A stretch of DNA of 20,323 nt, taken from contig DASRIS010000062.1 in assembly GCA_035649895.1 (NCBI GenBank), forward strand, positions 1 to 20,323. The letters run 5' to 3'. The notes below the pieces were generated by a model that worked only from the letters and a program-made list of their open reading frames with translations, was not told the origin of the DNA and did not search any database. Numbering within the stretch: position 1 is the first letter of the stretch; every line of letters begins with the position of its first letter. The DNA comes from DASSUC01 sp035649895. GTDB taxonomy: Bacteria; Actinomycetota; Actinomycetes; Mycobacteriales; Micromonosporaceae. Both the position numbers and the translations under genes were made by a program. Positions 7,568-15,193 of this stretch are shown one piece after another.

Positions 7568-8464
7568 TTAGCGTAGGGCGGCGCGCAGGGCTGCGTCGAT
7601 GTCGCGATGGGCGAAGCTGAAGCCCTGCCGTTCCAGCACGCCGGGGAGCACCCGCTGGCTTCGTACCGCCTCGTCGCCGAAGTCGCCGAGGACTATCCGC
7701 AGCGCCAGCCGCGGCACGGTGAACAGCGCTGGCCGGTGCAGCAGCCGGGCCAGCGTCGAGGTGAGCTCGGCGTTGGTGACGGGCACGGGCCCGGCCAGGT
7801 TCACCGGGCCGGCGATGTCCTCCCGGGACATGAGGAACTCGACCGCACCCAGCCAGTCGGCGAGCGAGATCCACGGCATGTACTGCCGCCCGGTGCTGAG
7901 CTTGCCGCCGACAAAGAGGCGGAACGGCAGCAGGAGCGGCTTGAGCATGCCGCCGCTGGCGTGCAACGGGAGGCCGGTACGCAGCCGGACCACCCGTACC
8001 CCGGCCTCCTCGGCGGGCCGGGTGGCCGCCTCCCAGGCCCGGCACAGGTCGGGTAGGAAGCCCTCGCCGGCCGGGGCCTCCTCGGTCACTGGCTGGTCAC
8101 CGGTGTCGCCGTACCACCCCACGGCGCTCGCGTTCATCAGCAGCGACGGGCGTGCGGCGGGCGGCAGGGCGGCGATGGCATGCGCCAGGGTGGAGGTGGC
8201 GTCCACCCGGCTGGCGCGGAACTTCGCCTTGTACCGCTCGGTCCACCGGTGGCCGGCGGCGCTGGCGCCGGCGAGGTTGACCACCGCGCCCATACCGGAC
8301 AGCGCTGCGGGGTTGAGCTCGCCGCCGGCCGGGTCCCACCGGATCTCTCCGGCTGTCCGGGGCTCCCGCCGCACGAGCCGGGTCACCTTGTGCCCGCCGT
8401 TGGTGAGCCGGTCCGCGAGGTGCGAGCCGAGGAACCCGGACGAGCCGGCTATCGCGATCCGCAT
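7568..8464 (-). CDS. TIGR01777-type SDR epimerase (YfcH-like)
   Basis: A 298-aa protein of the atypical short-chain dehydrogenase group annotated as TIGR01777, with a DUF1731 C-terminal region. The N-terminus MRIAIAGSSGFLGSHLADRL holds the Rossmann motif GxxGxxG at 7-13. VNLAGAS follows, and NASAVGWYGDTG carries the Ser and Tyr of the active-site region, although the classical YxxxK is degenerate as usual in this group. The C-terminal QRVLPGVLERQGFSFAHRDIDAALRAAL is the DUF1731 signature. The reaction is unknown; a nucleotide-sugar epimerase is the customary guess. The ATG at 8464 starts the Rossmann strand directly; a longer start at 8506 would add an unlikely tail. Such genes commonly neighbour lipB/sucB in actinobacteria, as here. 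It is divergent from the lipoprotein gene with 95 bp between them. Confidence 0.93.
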   Translation of the reverse strand: MRIAIAGSSGFLGSHLADRLTNGGHKVTRLVRREPRTAGEIRWDPAGGELNPAALSGMGAVVNLAGASAAGHRWTERYKAKFRASRVDATSTLAHAIAALPPAARPSLLMNASAVGWYGDTGDQPVTEEAPAGEGFLPDLCRAWEAATRPAEEAGVRVVRLRTGLPLHASGGMLKPLLLPFRLFVGGKLSTGRQYMPWISLADWLGAVEFLMSREDIAGPVNLAGPVPVTNAELTSTLARLLHRPALFTVPRLALRIVLGDFGDEAVRSQRVLPGVLERQGFSFAHRDIDAALRAALR

Positions 8465-8559
8465 GGCCCCATCCTGCCAAAAGCGCTGATGACGGTGGCG
8501 CAACATGGTCGCGTGCCGGGGCGTGTGTGTGGCAGGTGATGCCGAACGGAGGTGTGCCC

Positions 8560-9282
8560 ATGGGCACGCGCACGCGTCTGTTCTCGCTGGCCGGTGCTGC
8601 GCTGGCGCTCGTGGTGTGCGGCTGCGGTCCGGCGCCTGGGCCAGCCGGGGCCGGTCCCACGCTGGTCACACCGGCTGGGGAGCCGCCCACCGCTCCACCG
8701 ACCGGGGTGACGGCCGCCGTCCTACTGCCGCTGCCGGCCGCGCTGCTCCTGGCGGCCGACTTCGGCCCGGCGTACGCGCTGTCGGGGCCGGTGCTGTCGG
8801 AGACCGGAGCCACCCCATCAGTGCGCCTGCTGGACACGATGGAGTGCCCGGCCTGGCAGCCGGGGTCCGGCGGCAGCGCGGCCCTCGTACTCGACCAGGC
8901 GCGACAGCTCTACGCCGCTCCGCGGGGGCACTTCGACTCGATGGCCGTCTGGCGGTTCCGCGCCGCGGGGGCGGTGACGGCTCTGGCCGAGGTACGCGAG
9001 CAGCTTCGCCGGTGTGCCCGGGAGGAGCTCGTTGAGGGGGACGTGCCGGTGGTGATCAGGTGGACCGTGCTCGCCACTGGCGTTGCCGGCCAGGAGTCGC
9101 TGCTCGTACGGGTGGAGAACCGCCGCGGCGGAGAGCTGTTCAATGTGGACTTCTTCGTGGTTGTCCGGCAGAGCTCGGTCGTCGCCAGCGTCTGGCTGAG
9201 CGACCAGCGGTGGACGACCGACCGGTTGCGGGCGCTCGCCACCCGGGTAGCCACCCGGCTCTGCGCCGTCGCGGCATGCTGA
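8560..9282 (+). CDS. Putative lipoprotein with an extracytoplasmic domain
   Basis: A 240-aa protein. MGTRTRLFSLAGAALALVVCGC is a signal peptide with a lipobox-like end; C22 (VCGC) or C20 (LVVC) would be lipidated, so the protein should be anchored to the outer face of the membrane. A Pro/Ala linker follows to about residue 50, then a compact domain with cysteines in MECPAW, LRRCARE and the C-terminal LCAVAAC that may form disulfides. The final segment SVWLSDQRWTTDRLRALATRVATRLC recalls the PknH-type sensor domain of actinobacterial lipoproteins, but the match is loose. The ATG at 8560 is selected by GGAGG at 8548-8552, 7 nt upstream. The precise role is unknown. It converges on sucB. Confidence 0.82.
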   Translation: MGTRTRLFSLAGAALALVVCGCGPAPGPAGAGPTLVTPAGEPPTAPPTGVTAAVLLPLPAALLLAADFGPAYALSGPVLSETGATPSVRLLDTMECPAWQPGSGGSAALVLDQARQLYAAPRGHFDSMAVWRFRAAGAVTALAEVREQLRRCAREELVEGDVPVVIRWTVLATGVAGQESLLVRVENRRGGELFNVDFFVVVRQSSVVASVWLSDQRWTTDRLRALATRVATRLCAVAAC

Positions 9283-9334
9283 GGCCGGCCCGGCGTGGCC
9301 AGCGGCCGACCGGGGCGGCCCACAGCCGACCGGC

Positions 9335-9389
9335 GTGGCCCGCCGGAGTGGGGTGGCCCGCGGGGTGGGGGTGGCCCGCCGGGGTGGCC
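9335..9389. repeat. GTGGCCCGC-type irregular tandem repeat
   Basis: About four irregular units built on GTGGCCCGCCGGGGTG lie between the converging lipoprotein and sucB genes. They are noncoding on both strands as far as can be seen. Confidence 0.7.
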
Positions 9390-9415
9390 GCCGGTGCCAG
9401 ACCGAGGGCCACCCC
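9381..9415 (-). terminator. Hairpin between converging genes, possible sucB terminator
   Basis: GGGGTGGCC (9381-9389) pairs perfectly with GGCCACCCC (9407-9415) around a 17-nt loop, 24 nt after the sucB stop. There is no U-run, which is common for actinobacterial terminators. It could serve both directions. Confidence 0.4.
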
Positions 9416-9438
9416 TGCCGTTAGCTCAGACAGTGCTG

Positions 9439-11391
9439 TCAGGTCAGGCCCAGCTCGGCCTCGAAGTTACCGGCCTCCAGCCGCTCCTTGATGGTGCCCA
9501 GGAAGCGCGCCGCGTCCGCGCCGTCGACTAGCCGGTGGTCGTACGACAGGGCGAGGTAGACCATCGAGCGGGGCACGACGACCTCGCCGAGGTTGCGGTC
9601 CTCCACGATCGCCGCGCGCTTGACCACAGCGCCGGTGCCGAGGATCGCCACCTGCGGCTGGTTGATGATCGGAGTGTCGAACAAGGCGCCCCGGCTGCCG
9701 GTGTTGGTCAGCGTGAACGTGCCACCGGCCAGGTCGTCCGGGCTGATCTTGTTGGTCCGGGTGCGGTCGGCGAGGTCCGCGATCCGCTTGGCCAGGCCGG
9801 AAAGGTTCAGGTCGCCGGCGCTGTGGATCACCGGCACCATGAGGCCGCGCTCGGTGTCCACGGCGATCCCCAGGTGCTCGGCGTCGTGGTAGGTGACCGT
9901 GCCCGCGTCCACGTCGATGGACGCGTTGACCTTGGGGTGGATCCGCAGCGCCTCAACGGCGGCCAGCGCGAAGAAGGGCAGGAACGACAGCTTCACGCCG
10001 TGCCGGGCGAGGAAGTCCGCCTTCGCCCGGTCGCGTAGCCGGGCGATCCGCGAGACGTCCACCTCGACGACCGTTGTGAGCTGGGCGGACACCTGGAGCG
10101 ACTCGACCATGCGCCGGGCGATCAAGGCCCGCATCCGGGACATCTTCTCGGTGGTGCCGCGCAGCGGGCTCGGCTCGGGCTTCACCGCAGGCGTCGCCTC
10201 GGCTGGCTGGGGCTCGGCCGGCCGGGCCGGGGCTGCGGTCCGGGCGGCTGCCTCCGCCCGCTTGCGGTCCGCAGCCTCCAGCACGTCCTGCTTGCGGATC
10301 CGCCCACCCACGCCGGTGCCCTTCACCGCGGTGAGCTCCACGCCGTGCTCGGAGGCGAGCTTGCGGACCAGCGGCGTGACATAGCCCGCACCGTCCTCGC
10401 CGGCCGGGGGAGCAGGGCGCGTGGCTTGTTCGTCGGCAGCCGCGGCGGTGGGTGCCGGTGCCTCCGCCACGGCCCGGGCCGGTGCGGGGGCCGGCCGAGC
10501 TGGCTGCGCCTCCTCGGCCTGCGGGGGGGCTGCGGCCTGCGGGGGGGTTGGCGCTGGCGCGGGGGTCGGTGCGGCGCCGTTGGCGGCCCCGATCACCGCT
10601 AGCTCGGCTCCGACCGGCGCCGTCTCGTCCTCAGCCACCTTGATCTCGAGAAGCGTGCCGCCTGCTGGCGCCGGGATCTCGGTGTCCACCTTGTCGGTCG
10701 AGACCTCGAGCAGGGGCTCGTCGGCCTCGACAGCCTCGCCCACCTGCTTCAGCCAGCGGGTGACCGTGCCCTCGGTTACCGACTCGCCCAGCGCCGGCAT
10801 GGTGACCACGGTCGCCGGGGCGCCGCCGGCGGCCTCCGCCCGGGACGTGGCAGGTGCCGCCGCAGTACCCGATGCGGTGGCCTGCGGCGCCGGCTGGGCC
10901 TGGGCCGCCTCGGTGGACGGGGCGCCCTCGGTGGGCTGCTCAGCGGCGGCCTCGGCCACGGCTGGCTGCGCCGCCCCGGCAGGCCCCGCGGACGCGGACG
11001 CCTGGGCTTGCCCAGCCCGCTCGGCGGGCTCAGCCTCGGGCTCAGCCTGCTGCGCCTCAGCCGGAGCCTCCTGGGCCGGAGCAGCAGCGGGAGACGCGGC
11101 AGCGGGAGCAGCCACGGCCTGGGCGGTCGCCGTACCCCCGCCTTGCCCTTCGCTCTCACCCGCGATCACCGCGAGCTCGCTGCCGACCTCTGCGGTCTCG
11201 TCCTCGTGTACGACGATCCTCTCGAGTACGCCGGCGGCGGGCGACGGGATCTCGGTGTCGACCTTGTCCGTCGACACCTCGAGCAGGGGCTCGTCGGCCT
11301 CGACGCGCTCGCCCTCCTGCTTGAGCCAGCGGGTAACGGTGCCCTCGGTGACGCTCTCGCCGAGCCGGGGCATGGTGACCGATACCGGCAT
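9439..11391 (-). CDS. sucB: Dihydrolipoamide acyltransferase E2 (actinobacterial SucB/DlaT type)
   Basis: The 650-aa E2 core of a 2-oxoacid dehydrogenase (2-oxoglutarate and/or pyruvate) complex. It passes the acyl group from E1 via lipoyl-lysine to CoA. Two lipoyl domains at about 3-77 and 196-270 each carry LLEVSTDKVDTEIP (K43 and K234), separated by Ala/Pro/Glu linkers. The peripheral-subunit binding domain is at about 336-372 (VTPLVRKLASEHGVEL). The catalytic domain runs from about 412 to the end, with SYDHRLVDGADAARF (H619, D623). The length and two lipoyl domains match the TIGR02927 actinobacterial family, in which one E2 can serve both complexes. The ATG follows GAGGAG and lies 19 bp after lpdA, so the two form an operon. 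Two G7 runs sit in the linker (10523-10529, 10541-10547). Lipoylation depends on LipB, encoded nearby. Confidence 0.95.
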   Translation of the reverse strand: MPVSVTMPRLGESVTEGTVTRWLKQEGERVEADEPLLEVSTDKVDTEIPSPAAGVLERIVVHEDETAEVGSELAVIAGESEGQGGGTATAQAVAAPAAASPAAAPAQEAPAEAQQAEPEAEPAERAGQAQASASAGPAGAAQPAVAEAAAEQPTEGAPSTEAAQAQPAPQATASGTAAAPATSRAEAAGGAPATVVTMPALGESVTEGTVTRWLKQVGEAVEADEPLLEVSTDKVDTEIPAPAGGTLLEIKVAEDETAPVGAELAVIGAANGAAPTPAPAPTPPQAAAPPQAEEAQPARPAPAPARAVAEAPAPTAAAADEQATRPAPPAGEDGAGYVTPLVRKLASEHGVELTAVKGTGVGGRIRKQDVLEAADRKRAEAAARTAAPARPAEPQPAEATPAVKPEPSPLRGTTEKMSRMRALIARRMVESLQVSAQLTTVVEVDVSRIARLRDRAKADFLARHGVKLSFLPFFALAAVEALRIHPKVNASIDVDAGTVTYHDAEHLGIAVDTERGLMVPVIHSAGDLNLSGLAKRIADLADRTRTNKISPDDLAGGTFTLTNTGSRGALFDTPIINQPQVAILGTGAVVKRAAIVEDRNLGEVVVPRSMVYLALSYDHRLVDGADAARFLGTIKERLEAGNFEAELGLT

Positions 11392-11410
11392 TTCGTTTGA
11401 CTCCTCGTGA

Positions 11411-12805
11411 TCAGCCGTGCACGTGTAGCGGCTTGCCGGCCAGCGCCAGGTGCGCCTCGCCGATCGCCTCGGTCTGGGTGGGGTGCGGGTGGATGAGCTG
11501 GGCCACGTCCGCGGGGAACGCCTCCCAGTTGTAGATCAGCTGGGCCTCGCTGACCAGCTCGCTGACCCGGCTGCCGACCAGGTGCAGGCCCACCACCGGG
11601 CCGTCGGCGACGCGGACCAGCTTGGCGAAGCCGGACGTCTTCAGGATCTGGCTCTTGCCGTTGCCGGCGAGGTCGTAGGTGAACGTCTCGACCTTGTCAC
11701 CGTACTGCTCGCGGGCCTTGGCCTCGGTCAGGCCCACCGAGGCGACCTCGGGGTCGCAGTAGGCCACGCGCGGGATACCGGCCTCGTCGATCACCGGCGG
11801 GTTGTGCCCGGCGATCTCCTCGGCCACGAAGATGCCCTGCTGGAAGCCGCGGTGGGCCAGCTGAAGGCCGGGCACGATGTCGCCGACGGCGTAGACGCCG
11901 GGCAGGTTGGTGCGCAGCCGCTCGTCGGTGGGGACGAAGCCCCGGTCGAGGGTGAGGCCGGCCTCCTCGTACCCCAGGTTGGTGGTGGTGGGGCCGCGGC
12001 CGACCGCGACCAGCATGAGCTCGCCCTCGACCAGCTCGCCTCCGGCGATGGTCACCCGGACGCCGCCGCTGGCGCGCTCCACCTTCTCGAACGGCTTGTT
12101 GACCTTGTACGCGATGCCGCGGCGCCGGAACGCGCGCTCCAGCGCCTTGCTCGACGCCTCGTCCTCGGCGGCCAGCAGCCGGGGCAGCGCCTCGATGATG
12201 GTCACCTCGGCGCCGAAGGAGCGCCAGACGCTGGCGAACTCGCAGCCGATCACGCCGCCGCCGAGCACGACCACTGACGCGGGCACCCGGTCCAGGGTCA
12301 GCGCGTGCTCGGAGGCGATGACCCGCTCGCCGTCGATCTCCAGCCCGGGCAGGGTGCGCGAGTACGAGCCGGTGGCGAGCACCAGGCTGCGCCCGGTGTA
12401 GCGCTCCCCGTTGACCTCGACGGCCGGCGTGGAGCCGTCGGCGGCGGGGCCGGCCAGCCGCCCCTCGCCCTCCACATATGTGATCTTGCGGGACTTGACC
12501 AGGCCCTGGAGCCCCTTGTAGAGGCGGGACACCACGCCGTCCTTGTACGAGTTGACCCCGGCCATGTCGATGCCGTCCAGCGAGGTGCGCACCCCGAACT
12601 GGGCGGCCTCCCGCGCGGTGTCGGCCACCTCGCCGGCGTGCAGGAGCGCCTTGGTCGGGATGCAGCCGCGGTGCAGGCAGGTGCCGCCGAGCTTGTCCTT
12701 CTCGACCAGCGCGACAGACAGGTCCAGCTCTGCGGCGCGCAGTGCGGTGGCGTACCCGCCGCTGCCCCCGCCGAGGACGACGACATCGAAACCCTGGTCG
12801 CTCAC
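11411..12805 (-). CDS. lpdA: Dihydrolipoyl dehydrogenase (E3)
   Basis: A 464-aa FAD flavoprotein that reoxidises the dihydrolipoyl group of E2 (and of GcvH) using NAD+. VVVLGGGSGG near the N-terminus binds FAD, GGTCLHRGCIPTKA carries the redox-active disulfide, VVVLGGGVIGCEFAS binds NAD, GVYAVGDI is the second FAD motif, and HPHPTQTEAIGEA supplies the His-Glu pair of the dimer partner's active site. The length is normal. The frame is open to 12946, but the start is GTG 12805, with AGGAG 6 nt upstream and the canonical SDQGFDVVVLGGG N-terminus. It is the first gene of the lpdA-sucB operon. Upstream lie a 329-bp leader region and a divergent small gene. Confidence 0.96.
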   Translation of the reverse strand: MSDQGFDVVVLGGGSGGYATALRAAELDLSVALVEKDKLGGTCLHRGCIPTKALLHAGEVADTAREAAQFGVRTSLDGIDMAGVNSYKDGVVSRLYKGLQGLVKSRKITYVEGEGRLAGPAADGSTPAVEVNGERYTGRSLVLATGSYSRTLPGLEIDGERVIASEHALTLDRVPASVVVLGGGVIGCEFASVWRSFGAEVTIIEALPRLLAAEDEASSKALERAFRRRGIAYKVNKPFEKVERASGGVRVTIAGGELVEGELMLVAVGRGPTTTNLGYEEAGLTLDRGFVPTDERLRTNLPGVYAVGDIVPGLQLAHRGFQQGIFVAEEIAGHNPPVIDEAGIPRVAYCDPEVASVGLTEAKAREQYGDKVETFTYDLAGNGKSQILKTSGFAKLVRVADGPVVGLHLVGSRVSELVSEAQLIYNWEAFPADVAQLIHPHPTQTEAIGEAHLALAGKPLHVHG

Positions 12806-13134
12806 TGTGATCTCCTTCAGCGCCGGCCCGAGGTGTGCCACGTGCTGCGCACAGGCCCCGGCCACCTCGTCGGCCATCGGTGTCTCCGTCGGCCATCTTG
12901 TCACTTGTGGACGACAGCGGCGACGCGAGGTGCCCGCCGCCCGCACCGCCCCGGACCGTGCGCGCCTCGGACCGTGCGCGCCTCGGACCGTGCACGCCTC
13001 GGACCGTGCACCGCCCGGACCGCGTACCTGCTGGGACCAAGCACTGCCGGGAGACGGTCGATGAGACGTACCCTTGCCGCAGTCGAGGTCCGCGACGCGG
13101 CGGCCCTGGGCGGCGGTGAGGAGGAGGTCGGCCG
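12806..13134. other. Intergenic region between divergent lpdA and the 106-aa gene
   Basis: 329 bp without a convincing gene. It holds the lpdA RBS at its left end, two copies of a GTCGGCCATC-type motif (about 12869-12896), the 16-bp tandem repeat at 12955-13018, and the GGAGGAGGT RBS of the rightward gene just before 13135. Promoters for both genes must lie here, but none could be placed with confidence. Confidence 0.7.
12955..13018. repeat. Four 16-bp tandem repeats upstream of lpdA
   Basis: Units ACCGTGCGCGCCTCGG (twice identical), ACCGTGCACGCCTCGG and ACCGTGCACCGCCCGG run end to end, with a degenerate fifth unit after 13018. There are no spacers, so it is not CRISPR. It lies in the divergent control region and could affect promoter spacing or bind a regulator. 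Confidence 0.92.
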
Positions 13135-13455
13135 GTGGCCTGGTTCCGGCGGCAGAGGAAGGGTACGGCGGATCGCGGGGCGAGCCGCGCCGATACGGAG
13201 TACCTTGAGGAGTTCGTCCGCTCCCGGCGGGGAGTGGAGGCCTTCATCGAGCCGCGCACCACCGTCACCGAGACCACGATCCTGCTGGTCGCCTACGACG
13301 GCGAGTGGACCCGCCGGCGCATCGACGGCCCGGACGGCGCCCGCCGCTTCGCCCACCGCCTCGGCATCCCGGTCTACGACGTCAACCTCGTCGGCTATCC
13401 AAAGCGCAAGCGGGACTTTGACGAGCGGCGCCGGCGCTCGGGCGAGGCCGGCTAG
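13135..13455 (+). CDS. Conserved actinobacterial protein of unknown function
   Basis: A 106-aa basic soluble protein. It begins with GTG after a strong RBS (GGAGGAGGT, about 6 nt spacing). Recognisable segments are EYLEEFVRSRRGVEAFIEP (about 23-41), TVTETTILLVAYDGEWTRRR, and a C-terminal IPVYDVNLVGYPKRKRD. I recall this family as widespread in actinomycetes, sometimes labelled oxidoreductase without visible cofactor motifs, so no function is assigned. It is divergent from lpdA and converges on pepA. A weak stem (GCCGCT/AGCGGC, 13455-13477) follows its stop. Confidence 0.85.
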   Translation: MAWFRRQRKGTADRGASRADTEYLEEFVRSRRGVEAFIEPRTTVTETTILLVAYDGEWTRRRIDGPDGARRFAHRLGIPVYDVNLVGYPKRKRDFDERRRRSGEAG

Positions 13456-13513
13456 CCGCTCGGCAGTGGCCAGCGGCCCGGCGCCGCCGTCCAGCGCTCC
13501 CGTGTTCCCGGCT

Positions 13514-13569
13514 CACCCGTGCGCGGTCACCCGTACGCGGTCACCTGTGCGCGGTCACCCGTGCGCCGC
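13514..13569. repeat. Four 14-bp tandem repeats spanning the pepA stop
   Basis: CACCCGTGCGCGGT, CACCCGTACGCGGT, CACCTGTGCGCGGT and CACCCGTGCGCCGC run end to end. The last unit lies inside the final codons of pepA, and the stop (13555-13557) bridges units three and four. The array probably expanded from the gene's 3' end. Confidence 0.92.
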
Positions 13570-15114
13570 GATGTCCTCGATGACCTCCAGCAGCGTGCGT
13601 ACGGGCACGCCGGTGCCGCCCCTGGCCCAGTAGCCGGTCGCCTCCGCCGTGTGGTAGGCCGGGCCGGCGATGTCGATGTGCGCCCACGCCACCTCGCTGG
13701 CGACGAACTCGCTCAGGAACACGCCGCCCTGAAGCATGTGGCCGGCCCTGTCCATGCCCGCGTTGACCTGCGCGATGTCGGCCACGTCGGAGTCCATGCC
13801 CTTGCGCACGTCGTCCGGCAGCGGCATCGGCCAGGCCGGCTCGCCCACCCGGTCGCCGGCGGCGCGGACCCGCTCGCAGAGCTCTGCCGTGCCCATCACC
13901 CCGGCCACCCGCTTGCCCAGCGCGATCACCTGGCCACCGGTGAGCGTGGACGTCTCCAGCAGGTAGTCGGCACCATCGGCGCAGGCACGGGCGATCGCGT
14001 CGCCCAGGATCATCCGGCCCTCGGCGTCGGTGTTGAGCACCTCGACCTTCTTGCCGTTGAACATGGTCACCACGTCGCCGGGCCGGTACGACGAGCCGGA
14101 CGGCATGTTCTCGGCCATCGGCAGGTACGCCGTGACGGCCACCCGCGGCTTGGTCGCGGCGATGGCCAGCATGGTGGCCGCGACCGCGGCGGCGCCGGCC
14201 ATGTCGCATTTCATCTCCCACATGCCTTGGGCCGGCTTGATGGAGACCCCGCCGCTGTCGAAGGTGATGCCCTTACCGACCAGGGCCACCCGAGCGGCGC
14301 CGGCGGAGCGCGGGCCACCGGCGGAGCGCGGGCCGCCATCCGGCGTGTAGGCGATGCGGACCAGGCGCGGTGGGGCCTCCGAGCCCTGCCCCACCGCCAT
14401 GATGCCGCCGTACCCGCCGCGGCGCAGCGCCTTGTCGTCGAGCACCTCGACCTCGAGGCCGGCCTTTGCCGCAGCGGCGGCCACCTCGTCGGCGAAGTCC
14501 GGCGGGCGCAGCACGTTCGGAGCGGTGTTCACCCAGTCCCGGGCCCGGGCGACCGCCTCGACCACCGCCGCCGCCCGGCGCAGCTCAGCCTTTACCGCCT
14601 TGTCCGCCGCGTCCGGCACGTGCACGGCGACCCGGCGGACCGGGTCCCGCCGGCCGGGCTGCGGCTTGGTCTTGTAGCCCGCGAACCGGTAGGCCCCGAG
14701 CAGGGCGCCCTCGGCCAGCACCCGTACCCCGGCCGGCTCGTCGGCCTCGTCGAGCGGCAGGGTCAGCACGATCTCCTCGCAGCCGGCCAGCGCCCGGGCC
14801 GCGCTGCCGGCCGCCCGCCGCAGCGTCTCCGCGGCCGGCACACCGGCCGCCGGCGCCGGCCCGAGCCCAACCGCGGCCACCAACGGCGCCGTCACCGTGC
14901 CGAGGGTGGCCAGCTTGGTGACCTCGCCGGTAGCGCCCGTGGCACCCAGCAGCGCCAGGGTCGGCACCAGCCGGCCGTCGAAGGCAGCGGCGATGCTCTC
15001 CGCGCCGGGGGCGAGCAGGAGCCCGCCGTCGCCGTCCGGACTGTGCACCCCGACCACGATCGCGTCGGCCGTCAGGTCAGCCGGGTCAGTATCGACGAGG
15101 GTCAGGGTGGTCAC
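13555..15114 (-). CDS. pepA: Leucyl aminopeptidase, M17 family
   Basis: A 519-aa cytosolic, two-metal, hexameric aminopeptidase that removes N-terminal Leu and other residues. All active-site residues are visible: VGKGITFDSGG (K281, D286), SIKP (K293), MKCDMAG (D304) and NTDAEGRMIL (D363, E365, R367). The N-terminal half is the variable macro-like domain. The frame stays open far upstream, through gcvT, but GTG 15114 with AGGAG 7 nt before it gives the normal start VTTLTLVDTD. An in-frame 18-bp duplication (14301-14336) adds a repeated GPRSAG just before the catalytic core. It is divergent from gcvT (79 bp apart), and its stop lies in a 14-bp tandem repeat. Confidence 0.95.
   Translation of the reverse strand: MTTLTLVDTDPADLTADAIVVGVHSPDGDGGLLLAPGAESIAAAFDGRLVPTLALLGATGATGEVTKLATLGTVTAPLVAAVGLGPAPAAGVPAAETLRRAAGSAARALAGCEEIVLTLPLDEADEPAGVRVLAEGALLGAYRFAGYKTKPQPGRRDPVRRVAVHVPDAADKAVKAELRRAAAVVEAVARARDWVNTAPNVLRPPDFADEVAAAAAKAGLEVEVLDDKALRRGGYGGIMAVGQGSEAPPRLVRIAYTPDGGPRSAGGPRSAGAARVALVGKGITFDSGGVSIKPAQGMWEMKCDMAGAAAVAATMLAIAATKPRVAVTAYLPMAENMPSGSSYRPGDVVTMFNGKKVEVLNTDAEGRMILGDAIARACADGADYLLETSTLTGGQVIALGKRVAGVMGTAELCERVRAAGDRVGEPAWPMPLPDDVRKGMDSDVADIAQVNAGMDRAGHMLQGGVFLSEFVASEVAWAHIDIAGPAYHTAEATGYWARGGTGVPVRTLLEVIEDIAAHG
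14301..14336 (-). repeat. 18-bp tandem duplication inside pepA
   Basis: CGGCGGAGCGCGGGCCAC is followed directly by the same unit with one change (A to G). It encodes GPRSAG twice at about residues 261-272, in the linker before the catalytic domain. Confidence 0.9.
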
Positions 15115-15193
15115 GCGGCGGCTCCTGCGGTAAGCGGGCGGTCTCGGCTTCGCCGATGCTAACGAGCGAAACGGGCCACGGTAAGTTTCCCCC

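Noticed and set aside
9428..9439. GACAG-TG-CTGTC palindrome at the sucB stop
   Set aside because: The 5-bp arms with a 2-nt loop are too short to support an operator or terminator call.
10523..10547. Two G7 tracts in the sucB linker as phase-variation switches
   Set aside because: They sit in repetitive Pro-Pro linker codons of an essential metabolic gene in a GC-rich genome; seven-base runs are expected by composition and no alternative frame is useful.
11411..12946. A longer lpdA start at 12946
   Set aside because: It would add 47 unrelated residues before the canonical SDQGFDVVVLGGG; the GTG at 12805 has AGGAG at 6 nt.
12955..13018. Short regularly spaced repeats as a possible CRISPR array
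   Set aside because: Units are 16 bp and directly adjacent, with no unique spacers. The same holds for the arrays at 13514-13569 and 7214-7318.
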